Origin: Lichenibacterium ramalinae
GTDB taxonomy: Bacteria; Pseudomonadota; Alphaproteobacteria; Rhizobiales; Beijerinckiaceae
Reading direction: 5' to 3'
NCBI RefSeq assembly: GCF_004137085.1
Contig: NZ_QYBC01000015.1
Location: 108,667-172,666, forward strand
DNA: 64,000 nucleotides
Made by a program: the position numbers and the translations under genes. This document shows, one piece after another, positions 35,318 through 44,416 of this stretch. Every line of letters begins with the position of its first letter. The first letter of the stretch is position 1. A model generated the notes under the pieces. It did not search any database. It saw nothing but the letters and a program-made list of their open reading frames with translations, and was not told the DNA's origin.

Positions 35318-35761
35318 CTAGCGGAACCGGCCCGGCTGGTTCACGGTCGGGGTCACGTCGAGGCCCGTGACGATCATGGTGCAGGGCTGGTCGCCCACCG
35401 TTCCGGACCGGTGCCCCTTGCCGCCGCGGGTGTTCTGGTCCTCGCCCATCATCAGCTCGCCCGGCCCCATCTCGACGCGGTGGCCGTCCATGGTCTCGAC
35501 GAACCACCGCCCCGTCAGGATGGCGATCCACTGCGGCTTGGGGTTCTCGTGCCACTCGCCCACCCAGCCGACGGGCAGGACCGTGAAGGTCACGCCCGCC
35601 TGGCACGGCTCCATCTTGTCGTTCCACTGCGGCGCCACATCGGGGTTGACGCCCTTGAACGCGAAGGCGCCGAGCTCGAACCGCTCCTGGCGGCTGACCC
35701 CGTCGGCATCGGTGTAGACGTGCCAATAGGGCATCTTGGGCGTGGCGGCCGTCTGGCTCAT
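35318..35761 (-). CDS. Cupin-domain protein
   Basis: A 147-residue single-domain beta-barrel protein. HENPKPQWIAILTGRWFVET and GPGELMMGEDQNTRGGKGH match the two cupin blocks, with one His in the first and one in the second; the metal set is therefore reduced. GGAGCC lies before the ATG. It converges on aroQ with four bases between the stops. The function is unknown; many such proteins bind small acids or metals. Confidence 0.75.
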   Translation of the reverse strand: MSQTAATPKMPYWHVYTDADGVSRQERFELGAFAFKGVNPDVAPQWNDKMEPCQAGVTFTVLPVGWVGEWHENPKPQWIAILTGRWFVETMDGHRVEMGPGELMMGEDQNTRGGKGHRSGTVGDQPCTMIVTGLDVTPTVNQPGRFR

Positions 35762-36099
35762 CGGAGGCTCCTGGCGCGGGCGGGTCCCGCTCCCGCAAGA
35801 AGGGCCGGTGCGGGCTTTTGTTCCCCGATCCCCCTCGCGGCCTCGGACACCCGGGCCGGACGGTGTCCCGCCCGGGCGGCCTGGGTCGGGATCCGCAGGG
35901 GTGTTTTCCGAGTATAACATAGATCAAGGCGACGATATTTCACGCAAGACTGCGAACCTTCCTCCGATCCAGTGTCTTCTGACCCCTGAAGCATGACGGC
36001 GAGGCGTTGAACTCGGCGGAGTCATCCTGCACCCGCGGGTTCGACTCTGCCGGCATCGCCCTGCGCGTGCCGTCGCGAAAGCTTCGACGGAGAGGTTCA
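35762..36099. other. Upstream region of the manganese catalase gene
   Basis: About 340 bases. Near 35912 the sequence GAGTATAACATAG is AT-rich and could be a -10 region for either side. No gene or hairpin is evident. Confidence 0.4.
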
Positions 36100-36954
36100 A
36101 TGTTCTATTTCGACAAGAAGCTCCAGTATCCGGTCCGGGTCGAGACGCCGGACCCGCTCTTCGCACGTCAGCTGCAGCAGGCCATCGGCGGCATCGAGGG
36201 CGAGATCCGCGTCTGCATGCAGTACTTCTTCCAGGGTTGGGGCTCGCGCGGCCCGACCACCAAGTATCGCGACATGCTGCTCAACACCGCCACCGAGGAG
36301 ATGGGCCACATCGAGATGCTGGCGACCGCGGTGGCGCTGAACCTCGACAAGGCCCCGGTGAGCGAGCAGGAGAGCGGCGCCGCCGACGGCATCGTCGGGT
36401 CCATCATGGGCGGCGGCAACACCAAGGGCGTGATCGGCGACATGCTGCAGCGCCACATCCTGTCGACCGGCCTCGCGGCCTTCCCGGCCAATGCCGACGG
36501 TGTGCCCTTCGACATGTCGCACGTTTACGCCAGCGGCAATCTGGCGGCCGACATGTACTGCAACGTCGCCGCGGAATCGACCGGCCGCGTCCTGGCGGTG
36601 CGCCTCTACAATGCCACGAACGATCCCGGCATGAAGGACATGCTGGGTTTCATGATCGCGCGCGACACGATGCACCAGCAGCAGTGGCTCGCCGTGATCG
36701 AGGAGCTCGGCGAGAAGGCGCATCTGCCGATCCCCAACAGCTTCGACCAGTCGAAGGAGAACACGAAGTACTCCTACGCGTTCTTCGGTTCGGCCGCGGA
36801 CGGCACGCCCCCCATGGCGGGTCGCTGGACGGATGGGCCGAGCCTCGACGGCAAGGCGCAGTTCTCCGTCATGCAGAACGCCCCGCTCGGCGAAGAGCCG
36901 GTGCTGGGTCCGGCACGGTCCGATTCCGCCGCCCAGAAGGAACAGATGGCCTGA
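36100..36954 (+). CDS. Manganese catalase
   Basis: A 284-residue di-manganese, ferritin-like catalase that splits hydrogen peroxide without haem. Glu residues for the metal site are in GGIEGEIRVCMQYFFQ, EEMGHIEML, the helix with CNVAAESTGRV and ARDTMHQQQWL. Length and C-terminal tail fit the family. GGAGAGG lies just before the ATG. The gap upstream gives room for oxidative-stress control, but no operator is clear. Confidence 0.95.
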   Translation: MFYFDKKLQYPVRVETPDPLFARQLQQAIGGIEGEIRVCMQYFFQGWGSRGPTTKYRDMLLNTATEEMGHIEMLATAVALNLDKAPVSEQESGAADGIVGSIMGGGNTKGVIGDMLQRHILSTGLAAFPANADGVPFDMSHVYASGNLAADMYCNVAAESTGRVLAVRLYNATNDPGMKDMLGFMIARDTMHQQQWLAVIEELGEKAHLPIPNSFDQSKENTKYSYAFFGSAADGTPPMAGRWTDGPSLDGKAQFSVMQNAPLGEEPVLGPARSDSAAQKEQMA

Positions 36955-36964
36955 TCGGCCATGC

Positions 36965-37001
36965 GCGTGCCGCCCGCCCCGGATCGGGGAGGGCGGCACG
37001 C
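36965..37001. terminator. Bidirectional hairpin between manganese catalase and pdeM
   Basis: GCGTGCCGCCC pairs perfectly with GGGCGGCACGC; inside it CCCC pairs with GGGG. It lies between two convergent stop codons. No T-run is present. Confidence 0.65.
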
Positions 37002-37026
37002 CTCGGAAGGGCGTGTCGCCGCCCGG

Positions 37027-37767
37027 TCAGGCGCCGGCGAGGCAGCGGCTTTCCGGGATGGCGTAGACGCGGTCCCGCCCGAGCGCGTGGGCGATGCGGC
37101 GGCCCTCCTTCAGCAGGCCGGCGAAGGCCGGGTGGCGGAAGTTGAGCCCGCCCGCATAGGCGCCGAAGGCCGGCATGATGCAGCGCGTGCCGTCCGACAC
37201 GAAGGCGCGCCGCCGCACCGCCCCGCCGGCGCCCGCCACGATCGCCACCGGGTGCAGGTGCCCGGCGATCTCGCCCGCCGGCGCGCCGGGCAGCGGCTCG
37301 TGGCGCAGCGTCAGCGGCCCCAGCGACCAAGTGGCGGCCGTCGTGCCGCCGAGCCCCTTGGGCGGGGCAGGGTCGTGGTTGCCGGCGAGCCACACCCAGT
37401 CGCGGCCCGCCTGCAGCGCCGCCAGCGCCGCCCGGTCGGCCTCGCCCATGCGGGACGCGCCCGCGCGGTCGTGGAACGAATCCCCCAGCGCCACGACGAG
37501 CCGCGGCCGGGTGCGCGCCACCACGGCGCCGAGCTTCGCCAAAGTGGCGGCCGTGTCGTAGGGCGGCAGCATCAGGCCGCGCCGCGCGAAGGACGAGCCC
37601 TTCTCGAGATGCAGGTCCGCCACCAGCAGCACGCCGTCCGCTTCGTGGAACAGCGCACCGCAGACATCGGCGAGCAGGTCCACGCCGGCGACCCCGACAT
37701 GGCTATGCACGCGACTCACCACGCCGGGTCTGGCCTCGACCGGCGCCTTCCGTTTCAACGCTGTCAT
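37027..37767 (-). CDS. pdeM: Ligase-associated DNA damage response endonuclease PdeM
   Basis: A 246-residue calcineurin-like phosphoesterase. All five metal motifs are visible: VADLHLEKG, LGDSFHD, GNHDP, AGHLHP and the intervening histidine. PdeM is one of four proteins (helicase, exonuclease, ligase, PdeM) that travel together as a DNA-repair set. The start at 37767 overlaps the helicase 3' end by 65 bases, so the two are co-transcribed. The other two members are at 43.4-46.1 kb on the opposite strand. Confidence 0.9.
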   Translation of the reverse strand: MTALKRKAPVEARPGVVSRVHSHVGVAGVDLLADVCGALFHEADGVLLVADLHLEKGSSFARRGLMLPPYDTAATLAKLGAVVARTRPRLVVALGDSFHDRAGASRMGEADRAALAALQAGRDWVWLAGNHDPAPPKGLGGTTAATWSLGPLTLRHEPLPGAPAGEIAGHLHPVAIVAGAGGAVRRRAFVSDGTRCIMPAFGAYAGGLNFRHPAFAGLLKEGRRIAHALGRDRVYAIPESRCLAGA

Positions 37768-40396
37768 CGTCCGCGGTGGCTTCCTCGATGAGAACGTCCG
37801 CGGCATCGGCCAAGACCGCATCCTCGGCCTCGCCGTAGACGGGCTCGCGCCCGATCTCCAGCATGATCGGGACGGCGAGCGGTGAGATCTTCCGCAGGGG
37901 CTTGTGCAGGATCTTCCCCCGGATCCGCGACAATAGCTCGCCGAGGCGCCGGAGATCGAGGAGTCCCGTCGCCGCATCGTCGCGTGCCGCCTGCAGCAGG
38001 ATGTGGTCGGGCTCGTGGCGGCGCAGCACGTCGTAGACGAGGTTGGTCGACACCGTCATCTGGCGGCCGGTCTTCTCCCGGCCGGGATGGCGGCGCTCCA
38101 CCAGGCCCGCGATGGTGGCGCAGATGCGGAAGGTGCGCTTCATCATCGAGCTCTCGTCGAGCCAGGCTTCGAGGTCGTCGCCCAGCATGTCCTCGTCGAA
38201 GAGTTCCTCCAGCGTCACCAGCCCCCGGGCGATCCGGCTCCCCACGTCGTGGTGGGACCAGATCGCGATGGCGTAGTCGTTGGCGACGAAGCCCATGGGG
38301 CGCAGCCGCGCCCGCTCCATGCGCCGCGACAGCAGCATGCCGAGCGTCTGGTGGGCGAGGCGGCCCTCGAAGGCATAGGCGATGAGGTAGTGGCGCCCGC
38401 CGCGCGGAAAGGTCTCGACCAGCATGCGGTCGCGCGGGGGCAGGGCGGATTTCGCCTTCTGCAGCGCCAGCCAGTCCTCGACCTGGTCGGGCAGGTCGAA
38501 GGCTTCGGGCTGGGACGTCATGGCCCGGACCTGTTCGGCGAGATAGGTGGTGAGGGGAAACTTCGAGCCCGCGTAGGAGGGGATCTTGGGCTCGGTGCCG
38601 GAGGTGCGGGCGCAGAGCGCCTCGTCGTCGACGATGGCCTGAAGCGCCAGGATCTCGCCGCCGAACAGGAAGGTGTCGCCCGGCAGCAGCGTTTCGAGGA
38701 AGCCGTCCTCCACCTGGCCCAGCACCCGTCCGCCCCGCCCGATCGGGCCCGTGCCGGTGGGGGTGCCGGCCGCCGAGGCGCCCGCGCCGCGCGAGCGCAC
38801 CAGCCTCACCTTCAGCATGGCGGCCTGCACGATGGTGCCGACGTTCATGCGGTACTGCTGGGCGACCTTGCCGTTCGACACGCGCCAGCGCCCGTCCTTG
38901 CCCTGGCGGATCTTGGCGAAGCGGTCGTAGGCCTGCAGCGCGTAGCCGCCGTGGGCGACGAACTGCAGGGCGCGGTCGAAGTCCGCGCGCGCCAGCGCCG
39001 CATAGGGGGCGGCATCGGTCACCTCGGCATAGAAGGCGTCGGCGTCGAAGGGCTCGGCGCAGGCCATGCCGAGCACGTGCTGGGCCAGCACGTCGAGCGC
39101 GCCGGAGCGGGGCACCGGCGTATCCTGGGCGCCCGCCGCCGCGGCCGTGATGGCGGCCCGGCATTCCAGCACCTCGAAGCGGTTGGCCGGCACCAGGATG
39201 GCGCGCGACGCCTCGTCGAGCCGGTGGTTGGCCCGGCCGATGCGCTGGATCAGCCGGCTCGCGCCCTTGGGGGCACCGACGTTGATGACGAGGTCGACGT
39301 CGCCCCAGTCGATGCCGAGGTCGAGCGTCGCGGTCGCCACCACGGCTTTCAGCCGCCCCTCCGCCATGGCGTCCTCGACCTTACGGCGTTGGCCGACATC
39401 GAGCGAGCCGTGGTGGAGGGCGATGGGCAGGTTGTCGGCGTTGATGCGCCACAGGTCCCAGAACAGCTGCTCGGCCTGGAACCGCGTGTTGACGAAGAGC
39501 AGCGCCAGCTTCACGCGCCGGATCTCGTCGTAGATCTCCTTCAGGGCGTGGCGGGCGCTGTGGCCTGCCCAAGGTAGGCGCTCGCGCGAGTCCAGCATGG
39601 TGATGACGGCGGCGGCCCCCTCGGGCGCCGTGACGATCGCGGGCTCCGGGTCGGCCCGCCCGCCGAGATAGGCGACGAGCTCCCGCGGCTCGCGCACGGT
39701 GGCCGACAGGCCCACGGTCTGGACGCCGGGGGCGAGGCGGCGCAGCCGCGCGAGGTCGAGCGCCAGCAGGTCGCCGCGCTTCGACGTCACCAGCGCGTGC
39801 AGTTCGTCGAGAACGATGCGCTTCAGGTCGGCGAACAGCTCCTTGGCACCCGGGTTGGCCAGCAGCAGGGCGATCTGCTCGGGCGTCGTCAGCAGGATGT
39901 CGGGCGGGTCGCGGCGCTGGCGCTGGCGCTTGGCGGCGGAGGTGTCGCCCGTGCGGGTCTCGATGCGGATCGCCAGCTCCATCTCGGCGACCGGCGTGCC
40001 GAGGTTGCGGGCGACGTCGACCGAGAGCGCCTTCAGCGGCGAGATGTAGAGCGTGTGGAGGGCGGCGCGGCGCTTCGGCGAGGCCGCGAGTTCGACGAGG
40101 CTCGGCAGGAAGCCCGCCAGCGTCTTGCCGGCGCCGGTGGGGGCGATCAGCAGGGCCGAGCGGCCGGCCTCGGCCTCGGCCAGCAGGGCCAGCTGGTGGG
40201 GACGCGGCGCCCAGCCGCGCCGCCCGAACCAGGCCGCGAAGGCGGGAGGCAGCGCCGCCACCGGACCCGCGCCCTCGCCCGGCGAGGGCGCCTTGGGCCG
40301 GGCAGGGGGGCGGGGCGACGCTCGGCGGCGGCGCGGAGCGGGCGCGGCTGCGGTCGGGACGGCAGTCGGGGTGGGGATCGGCGGGCTTTCGGACAC
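37703..40396 (-). CDS. Ligase-associated DEXH-box helicase (Lhr-like)
   Basis: An 897-residue superfamily 2 helicase. A disordered Pro/Ala leader (about 45 residues) precedes Walker A APTGAGKT, motif Ia SPLKALSVD, the DELH box in IVLDELHAL, SAT and the C-terminal helicase motifs around LGIDWGDVDLVINVG and QRIGRANHR. The remaining 450 residues are the Lhr-type winged-helix and barrel core. It lies directly upstream of pdeM and belongs to the ligase-associated repair set. Confidence 0.93.
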   Translation of the reverse strand: MSESPPIPTPTAVPTAAAPAPRRRRASPRPPARPKAPSPGEGAGPVAALPPAFAAWFGRRGWAPRPHQLALLAEAEAGRSALLIAPTGAGKTLAGFLPSLVELAASPKRRAALHTLYISPLKALSVDVARNLGTPVAEMELAIRIETRTGDTSAAKRQRQRRDPPDILLTTPEQIALLLANPGAKELFADLKRIVLDELHALVTSKRGDLLALDLARLRRLAPGVQTVGLSATVREPRELVAYLGGRADPEPAIVTAPEGAAAVITMLDSRERLPWAGHSARHALKEIYDEIRRVKLALLFVNTRFQAEQLFWDLWRINADNLPIALHHGSLDVGQRRKVEDAMAEGRLKAVVATATLDLGIDWGDVDLVINVGAPKGASRLIQRIGRANHRLDEASRAILVPANRFEVLECRAAITAAAAGAQDTPVPRSGALDVLAQHVLGMACAEPFDADAFYAEVTDAAPYAALARADFDRALQFVAHGGYALQAYDRFAKIRQGKDGRWRVSNGKVAQQYRMNVGTIVQAAMLKVRLVRSRGAGASAAGTPTGTGPIGRGGRVLGQVEDGFLETLLPGDTFLFGGEILALQAIVDDEALCARTSGTEPKIPSYAGSKFPLTTYLAEQVRAMTSQPEAFDLPDQVEDWLALQKAKSALPPRDRMLVETFPRGGRHYLIAYAFEGRLAHQTLGMLLSRRMERARLRPMGFVANDYAIAIWSHHDVGSRIARGLVTLEELFDEDMLGDDLEAWLDESSMMKRTFRICATIAGLVERRHPGREKTGRQMTVSTNLVYDVLRRHEPDHILLQAARDDAATGLLDLRRLGELLSRIRGKILHKPLRKISPLAVPIMLEIGREPVYGEAEDAVLADAADVLIEEATADDDSVETEGAGRGQTRRGESRA

Positions 40397-40463
40397 GCCT
40401 TAAACTAGGCGCGCGGCAGCCCGGCGGCGAGCCCCGAGCCCGGCGGCGAGCCCCGAGGCCGCG

Positions 40464-41081
40464 TCAGGCCAGCGTGGCGGCAGGGCGGGATGGCGTGATG
40501 GCGGCCGTGATGGCTTCGGCGATCCTGTCCCGCGAGCCGATGCAGTCGATGGGCCCGTCGTAGGCGATGGCGTTCTCGGGCATGCCGGCATGCGCCACCG
40601 AACGCAGCAGCACCATGGTCAGCCCGCCCGCGTGGTGGATGGCCTCGATCCCGCGCGACCCGTCGTCGAGCGCTCCGGACAGGACGACGCCGATGGCCCG
40701 AGGCCCGGCGTGGCGGGCGACGGACTTGAACAGCAGGTCCACGGTGCGGTTGCGGTGCTGCCGGGCGGCATCGGCGACGACGTCGCCGTAGCTGGCCGCC
40801 AACAGCGTGAGATGGGACGCCGGCTCGCCGATGTAGCAGCAGCCGGGCCGAAGCTTCTCGGGACTGCCGGCCACGATGACGGCCATGTCGGTGCCGGCCT
40901 GCAGCACGGCGCGCAGGTGGCTCGGGCGATCGAACAGCCGATGCAGCACCACCATGACGACCGCGTCCGGGTCCGGTCCTAACGCCCGGAGCAGGGCCTT
41001 GATGTCGCGCAGTCCATCGTCGCCCGACGCGCCGACGGCGACGATCCAGGGGGCGGCGGGCCGGGAATGGACGGCGTTCAT
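40464..41081 (-). CDS. CheB-type methylesterase domain protein, no receiver domain
   Basis: A 205-residue protein consisting only of the CheB catalytic fold. The triad positions are Ser in AVGASGDD, His in VVLHRLFDRPSH and Asp in LSGALDDGSRG. Full CheB has a response-regulator receiver in front; this lacks it, as in CheB domains that work with CheR-type partners outside classical chemotaxis. No CheR, MCP or kinase gene is near. The ATG at 41081 or 41096 could start it. Confidence 0.8.
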   Translation of the reverse strand: MNAVHSRPAAPWIVAVGASGDDGLRDIKALLRALGPDPDAVVMVVLHRLFDRPSHLRAVLQAGTDMAVIVAGSPEKLRPGCCYIGEPASHLTLLAASYGDVVADAARQHRNRTVDLLFKSVARHAGPRAIGVVLSGALDDGSRGIEAIHHAGGLTMVLLRSVAHAGMPENAIAYDGPIDCIGSRDRIAEAITAAITPSRPAATLA

Positions 41082-41139
41082 GCGGCAATCCAGCACGTCT
41101 GCCCGGTCCCGTGCAAGCGGCGGCCCCGCCGATCCCGCA

Positions 41140-42114
41140 TCAGCGCCGCGCCACCGCGACCGTTCCCGGCACCGCGTGGCCGGCCTCGCGCCGCGTCGAG
41201 GCCGGCTCCAGCAGCGCGATGCCGAGGCCGGCCATCGCCAGCGCCTCCCGGAGATGGCTTTCCGAATGGCCGAAGCGCATGTCGGCGCCGAGCGCGAAGC
41301 CGTCGTGATGCGCCTGCACGGTGAAGGCCAGGACCCCGCCGGACGTCAGCGCCCGGGCGGCGGCCGCCAGCACGGGGGCGAGGTCGCCGAGGTACACGAA
41401 GACGTCGGCGGCGGTGACGAGGTCGTACCGGTCGGTGCCGGCCGACAGCGCATCCTCGAGCGGGCCGGCCGTCAGCGTCGCGTAGCAGCCGGCCTCGCGC
41501 GCCAACGCCACCATGGCGGGCGACAGGTCGACGCCGTCGATCGCCCCCACGCGGCCGGACAGGGCGCGGCCCATCAGCCCGGTGCCGCAGCCGAGGTCGA
41601 GCGCGCGACCGAAGCGCCGGCCGGGCGCGGCGCGCTCGAGAGCGGCCAGCACCACCTCCGGGCCCCGGTAGTCCAGTGCCTCGACGAGGTGGCGGTCGAA
41701 GCGGGGGGCGTAGTCGTCGAACAGGGCCCGCACGTAGGGTTCCGGCAGGCCGGCCGGCGTGCGGCCCCGCAGCCGGGCGAGATGGGGCTCCGCGCCGAGC
41801 ATGCCGGCGACGTCGAGGGCCGCGACCTTCAGCCAGGCGGCGATGGCGCCGTCGCCGTCGCCCGCGCGCTCGCGCGCCTCGGCCAGCGCGGCCCAGCCCG
41901 GCGCCCAGCCCGGCACCAGCGCGACGGCCTGGTCCAGCAGGTCGGCGGCGGCGGCGTGGTCGCCAGCCTCCGCGAGGCCCCGGGCCCAGGCGAAACGCCG
42001 GTCGGCGAGGAGGTGATTCGACGATGGACACGATGGAGACAAGCGGGCCCTCGGCGCGTTGGGCGACGGGCCCGGACGGGCCGTCTTAACATGCCGTTCG
42101 GGCCGCTGGTCCAT
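41140..42114 (-). CDS. TPR-containing class I methyltransferase
   Basis: About 324 residues. A short TPR-like helical region (about 35-90: ARGLAEAGDHAAAADLLDQA) precedes a Rossmann methyltransferase domain with the SAM loop ALDLGCGTGLMG, then IDGVDLSPAMVA and DLVTAADVFVYLGDL. Such TPR-methyltransferases are common in alphaproteobacteria, with unknown substrates. The ATG at 42114 avoids overlap with the plus-strand gene starting at 42155; upstream starts are less likely. Confidence 0.8.
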   Translation of the reverse strand: MDQRPERHVKTARPGPSPNAPRARLSPSCPSSNHLLADRRFAWARGLAEAGDHAAAADLLDQAVALVPGWAPGWAALAEARERAGDGDGAIAAWLKVAALDVAGMLGAEPHLARLRGRTPAGLPEPYVRALFDDYAPRFDRHLVEALDYRGPEVVLAALERAAPGRRFGRALDLGCGTGLMGRALSGRVGAIDGVDLSPAMVALAREAGCYATLTAGPLEDALSAGTDRYDLVTAADVFVYLGDLAPVLAAAARALTSGGVLAFTVQAHHDGFALGADMRFGHSESHLREALAMAGLGIALLEPASTRREAGHAVPGTVAVARR

Positions 42115-42154
42115 CCTGCCGTCGCCACGCCGAATCTTGCCCGGACCTGACCCC

Positions 42155-42520
42155 ATGCCGCGACCGTTCCGCCGAACCCTGACGTTGACCCTGTCCCGCC
42201 TCGTCCCGGCCCTGGTGCTGTGGGGCAGCCTGCCCGCCGGCGCGGCCGATCTGCCGTTCGCGCCGCAGGGCGGCGGCGACCGGTTCGGGGGCTACCGCGG
42301 CACGGGCGAGGTTTCGGGATATGGCGGGGGCGGGGGCTTCCGCGTGGCGCGCGTGCCGGTCCGTCCGGCGCCGCTGCGCTACGACATCTACGGCTATCCC
42401 GTGCTCGCCGCGATCCCGAGCCCGCTGGCCGTCGGCAACGGCTGCCCGCCGGCCCTGCAGCCCGACTACGACGCCGTCGGCAACTTCGCCGGCTATTCGC
42501 CCCTGCCCATGTGTCGCTGA
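42155..42520 (+). CDS. Small secreted protein, unknown
   Basis: A 121-residue protein with a signal peptide (cleavage near AGAADLP). The mature part is Gly-, Tyr- and Pro-rich with no recognised domain, and ends in an NGCPPALQPDYDAVGNFAGY motif with a probable disulfide pair (two Cys). It is divergent from the methyltransferase gene. Unknown function. Confidence 0.6.
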   Translation: MPRPFRRTLTLTLSRLVPALVLWGSLPAGAADLPFAPQGGGDRFGGYRGTGEVSGYGGGGGFRVARVPVRPAPLRYDIYGYPVLAAIPSPLAVGNGCPPALQPDYDAVGNFAGYSPLPMCR

Positions 42521-42763
42521 ACGGGTCGCCGAGGGGCGTCGACCGTCCGGCGGAACGCGGCCTTTACCCCGTCCCGTGAATCGCCGGACCTTCGGCACCG
42601 ATCCGTGCCACCTTGTCGCTGCGTCCCGCCTCGACGCCGCAGCGGCCCCGGCCGCCATTGCGCGGGTGGTGGCCCGACATATTTAAGAAACATGAAAAAA
42701 CGGCGACAGACGCTTCGCCGCTGCAACCAAGCCTTATCGCGACAGTTGTCAACCCGGAACGGG

Positions 42764-43024
42764 ATGGATCTCACGATGAACGCTCTCTCGATTCGGGCTC
42801 TGGTCGGTGCAGGGGTCGCGGCGGTCGCCATGGCCGGCCTGGTGTCGGTCGCGTCGCTTCCGCTGCTCCTCGCGGCCGTTTCGGCCGCGCTGGTGGCGGG
42901 TCTGGGCCTTGTCGCGTTTGTGGCACAGTCGCGGCGTTTGAATGATGCGGAGCGGCTCGTTTACCGGCCGGTCTACGTCCGTCGCCACGATATTCAGCGT
43001 CGGGTCATGTCGGATTTCGAATGA
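42764..43024 (+). CDS. Small membrane protein, unknown
   Basis: An 86-residue protein with two hydrophobic helices separated by a Pro-Leu turn (about 13-33 and 37-57), then a charged tail (RRLNDAERLVYRPVYVRRHD). Another ATG (42776) is in frame four codons later. Upstream is an A-rich patch near 42680-42710. The function is unknown. Confidence 0.6.
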   Translation: MDLTMNALSIRALVGAGVAAVAMAGLVSVASLPLLLAAVSAALVAGLGLVAFVAQSRRLNDAERLVYRPVYVRRHDIQRRVMSDFE

Positions 43025-43088
43025 TCCCGTGAGCGTGCCGCCCGGGCCGCGAAAGGCCGGGGCGGTTTTGATGAAGGGGTGTTGCGCG

Positions 43089-43346
43089 ATGGCTTCGACG
43101 ACTTCCACGACCCACATGCGCCGCCTGGGCCTCGTCGTCATGGCCTGCTTCGTCGGCGCCCCTCTGCTCGCCGTCCCGATGGCGGCGCAGGGTCAGGCGT
43201 TGCTGCGCCCGCTCACCATCAACCGCGGCATCCACGTGGTCCAGGCCTTCGGTCCGGACGACGAGGATTGCGTGTTCGAACTGCGCCGCGTCCCTCGGCC
43301 CGGCGGCCAGCTCCACACGGCCCGGAAGCTCGTCTGCAACGATTGA
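43089..43346 (+). CDS. Small secreted protein, unknown
   Basis: An 85-residue protein with a signal peptide (cleavage near AAQGQALL) and a short mature part with two cysteines (DEDCVFELRRV and KLVCND) that probably form a disulfide. AAGGGG precedes the ATG; an ATG 18 bases earlier (43071) is also possible. The function is unknown. The repair exonuclease gene begins 44 bases later. Confidence 0.6.
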   Translation: MASTTSTTHMRRLGLVVMACFVGAPLLAVPMAAQGQALLRPLTINRGIHVVQAFGPDDEDCVFELRRVPRPGGQLHTARKLVCND

Positions 43347-43390
43347 CGGCGAAACGGACGACAGTGGGCGTTCGGCGCGGCTGAGGTGAC

Positions 43391-44416
43391 ATGTCGGCCA
43401 GCCAGATCCTGACGCAGACCCCGCTCGGGCTGTATTGCCCGGCGGGAGACGTGTACATCGACCCGATGCGGCCCGTGCCGCGCGCACTCGTGACCCACGG
43501 CCATTCGGACCATGCGCGGGCCGGTCACGGCGCCGTCATGGCGACGGCCGAAACCCTCGACATCATGGCATTGCGCTACGGCGAGGACTTCACCGTCACC
43601 CGCCAGATCGCGGCGCTCGGGGTCTGGACGACCGTGGGCGACGTGCGCGTCCGCTTCCACCCCGCCGGCCATGTGCTGGGGTCGGCCCAGATCGAGATCG
43701 AGCAGGGCGGCTTTCACCTGGTCGTCTCGGGCGATTACAAGCGCGCCGCCGACCCGACCTGCCTGCCCTTCACGCCGGTTCGCTGCCACGCCTTCATCAC
43801 CGAGGCGACCTTCGGCCTGCCGGTGTTCCGCCATCCCGACGCGTCGGACGAGATCGCCAAGCTGCTCGCCTCGCGCGCGCTGTTTCCTGAGCGGACCCAT
43901 ATCCTGGGCGCCTACGCGCTCGGCAAGGCCCAGAGGCTGATGTCGCTGCTGCGGCGGGCCGGCTACGACCGCCCCATCTACATCCACGGCGCGCTCGAGA
44001 AGCTGACCGCCTACTACGGGCGCCAAGGCATCGCGCTCGGCGACACCCCCAAGGTCGTGGCGGCGGAGCGGCCGAAGCTCGGCGGCGAGATCGTCATCTG
44101 CCCGCCCGGCGCCATCAAGGACCTGTGGGCCCGCAAGTTCCCCGACCCCGTCACGGCCGCGGCCTCGGGCTGGATGCGGGTGCGGGCCCGGGCGCGCCAG
44201 AAAGGCGTCGAGCTGCCCCTCATCGTGTCGGACCACGCCGACTGGGAAGCGCTCTGCACCACCGTGGTGGAGACGGGCTGCGAGGAACTCTGGGTCACGC
44301 ATGGCGAGGCCGAGGCCCTGGTGCATTGGGCCGGCACCCAGGGGATCGCCGCCAAGCCGCTCCACCTCATCGGCTACGGCGAGGAAGCCGAGGACGAGTT
44401 GCTGGACGCCGCATGA
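43391..44416 (+). CDS. Ligase-associated DNA damage response exonuclease
   Basis: A 341-residue metallo-beta-lactamase fold nuclease. The zinc motif is LVTHGHSDHARAG, followed by HPAGHVLGSAQI and GDYKRAADPT, with the late histidine in VSDHADWEAL. This is the exonuclease of the four-part ligase-associated repair set. GAGGTGAC sits before the ATG. It overlaps the ligase start by four bases (ATGA). Confidence 0.92.
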   Translation: MSASQILTQTPLGLYCPAGDVYIDPMRPVPRALVTHGHSDHARAGHGAVMATAETLDIMALRYGEDFTVTRQIAALGVWTTVGDVRVRFHPAGHVLGSAQIEIEQGGFHLVVSGDYKRAADPTCLPFTPVRCHAFITEATFGLPVFRHPDASDEIAKLLASRALFPERTHILGAYALGKAQRLMSLLRRAGYDRPIYIHGALEKLTAYYGRQGIALGDTPKVVAAERPKLGGEIVICPPGAIKDLWARKFPDPVTAAASGWMRVRARARQKGVELPLIVSDHADWEALCTTVVETGCEELWVTHGEAEALVHWAGTQGIAAKPLHLIGYGEEAEDELLDAA

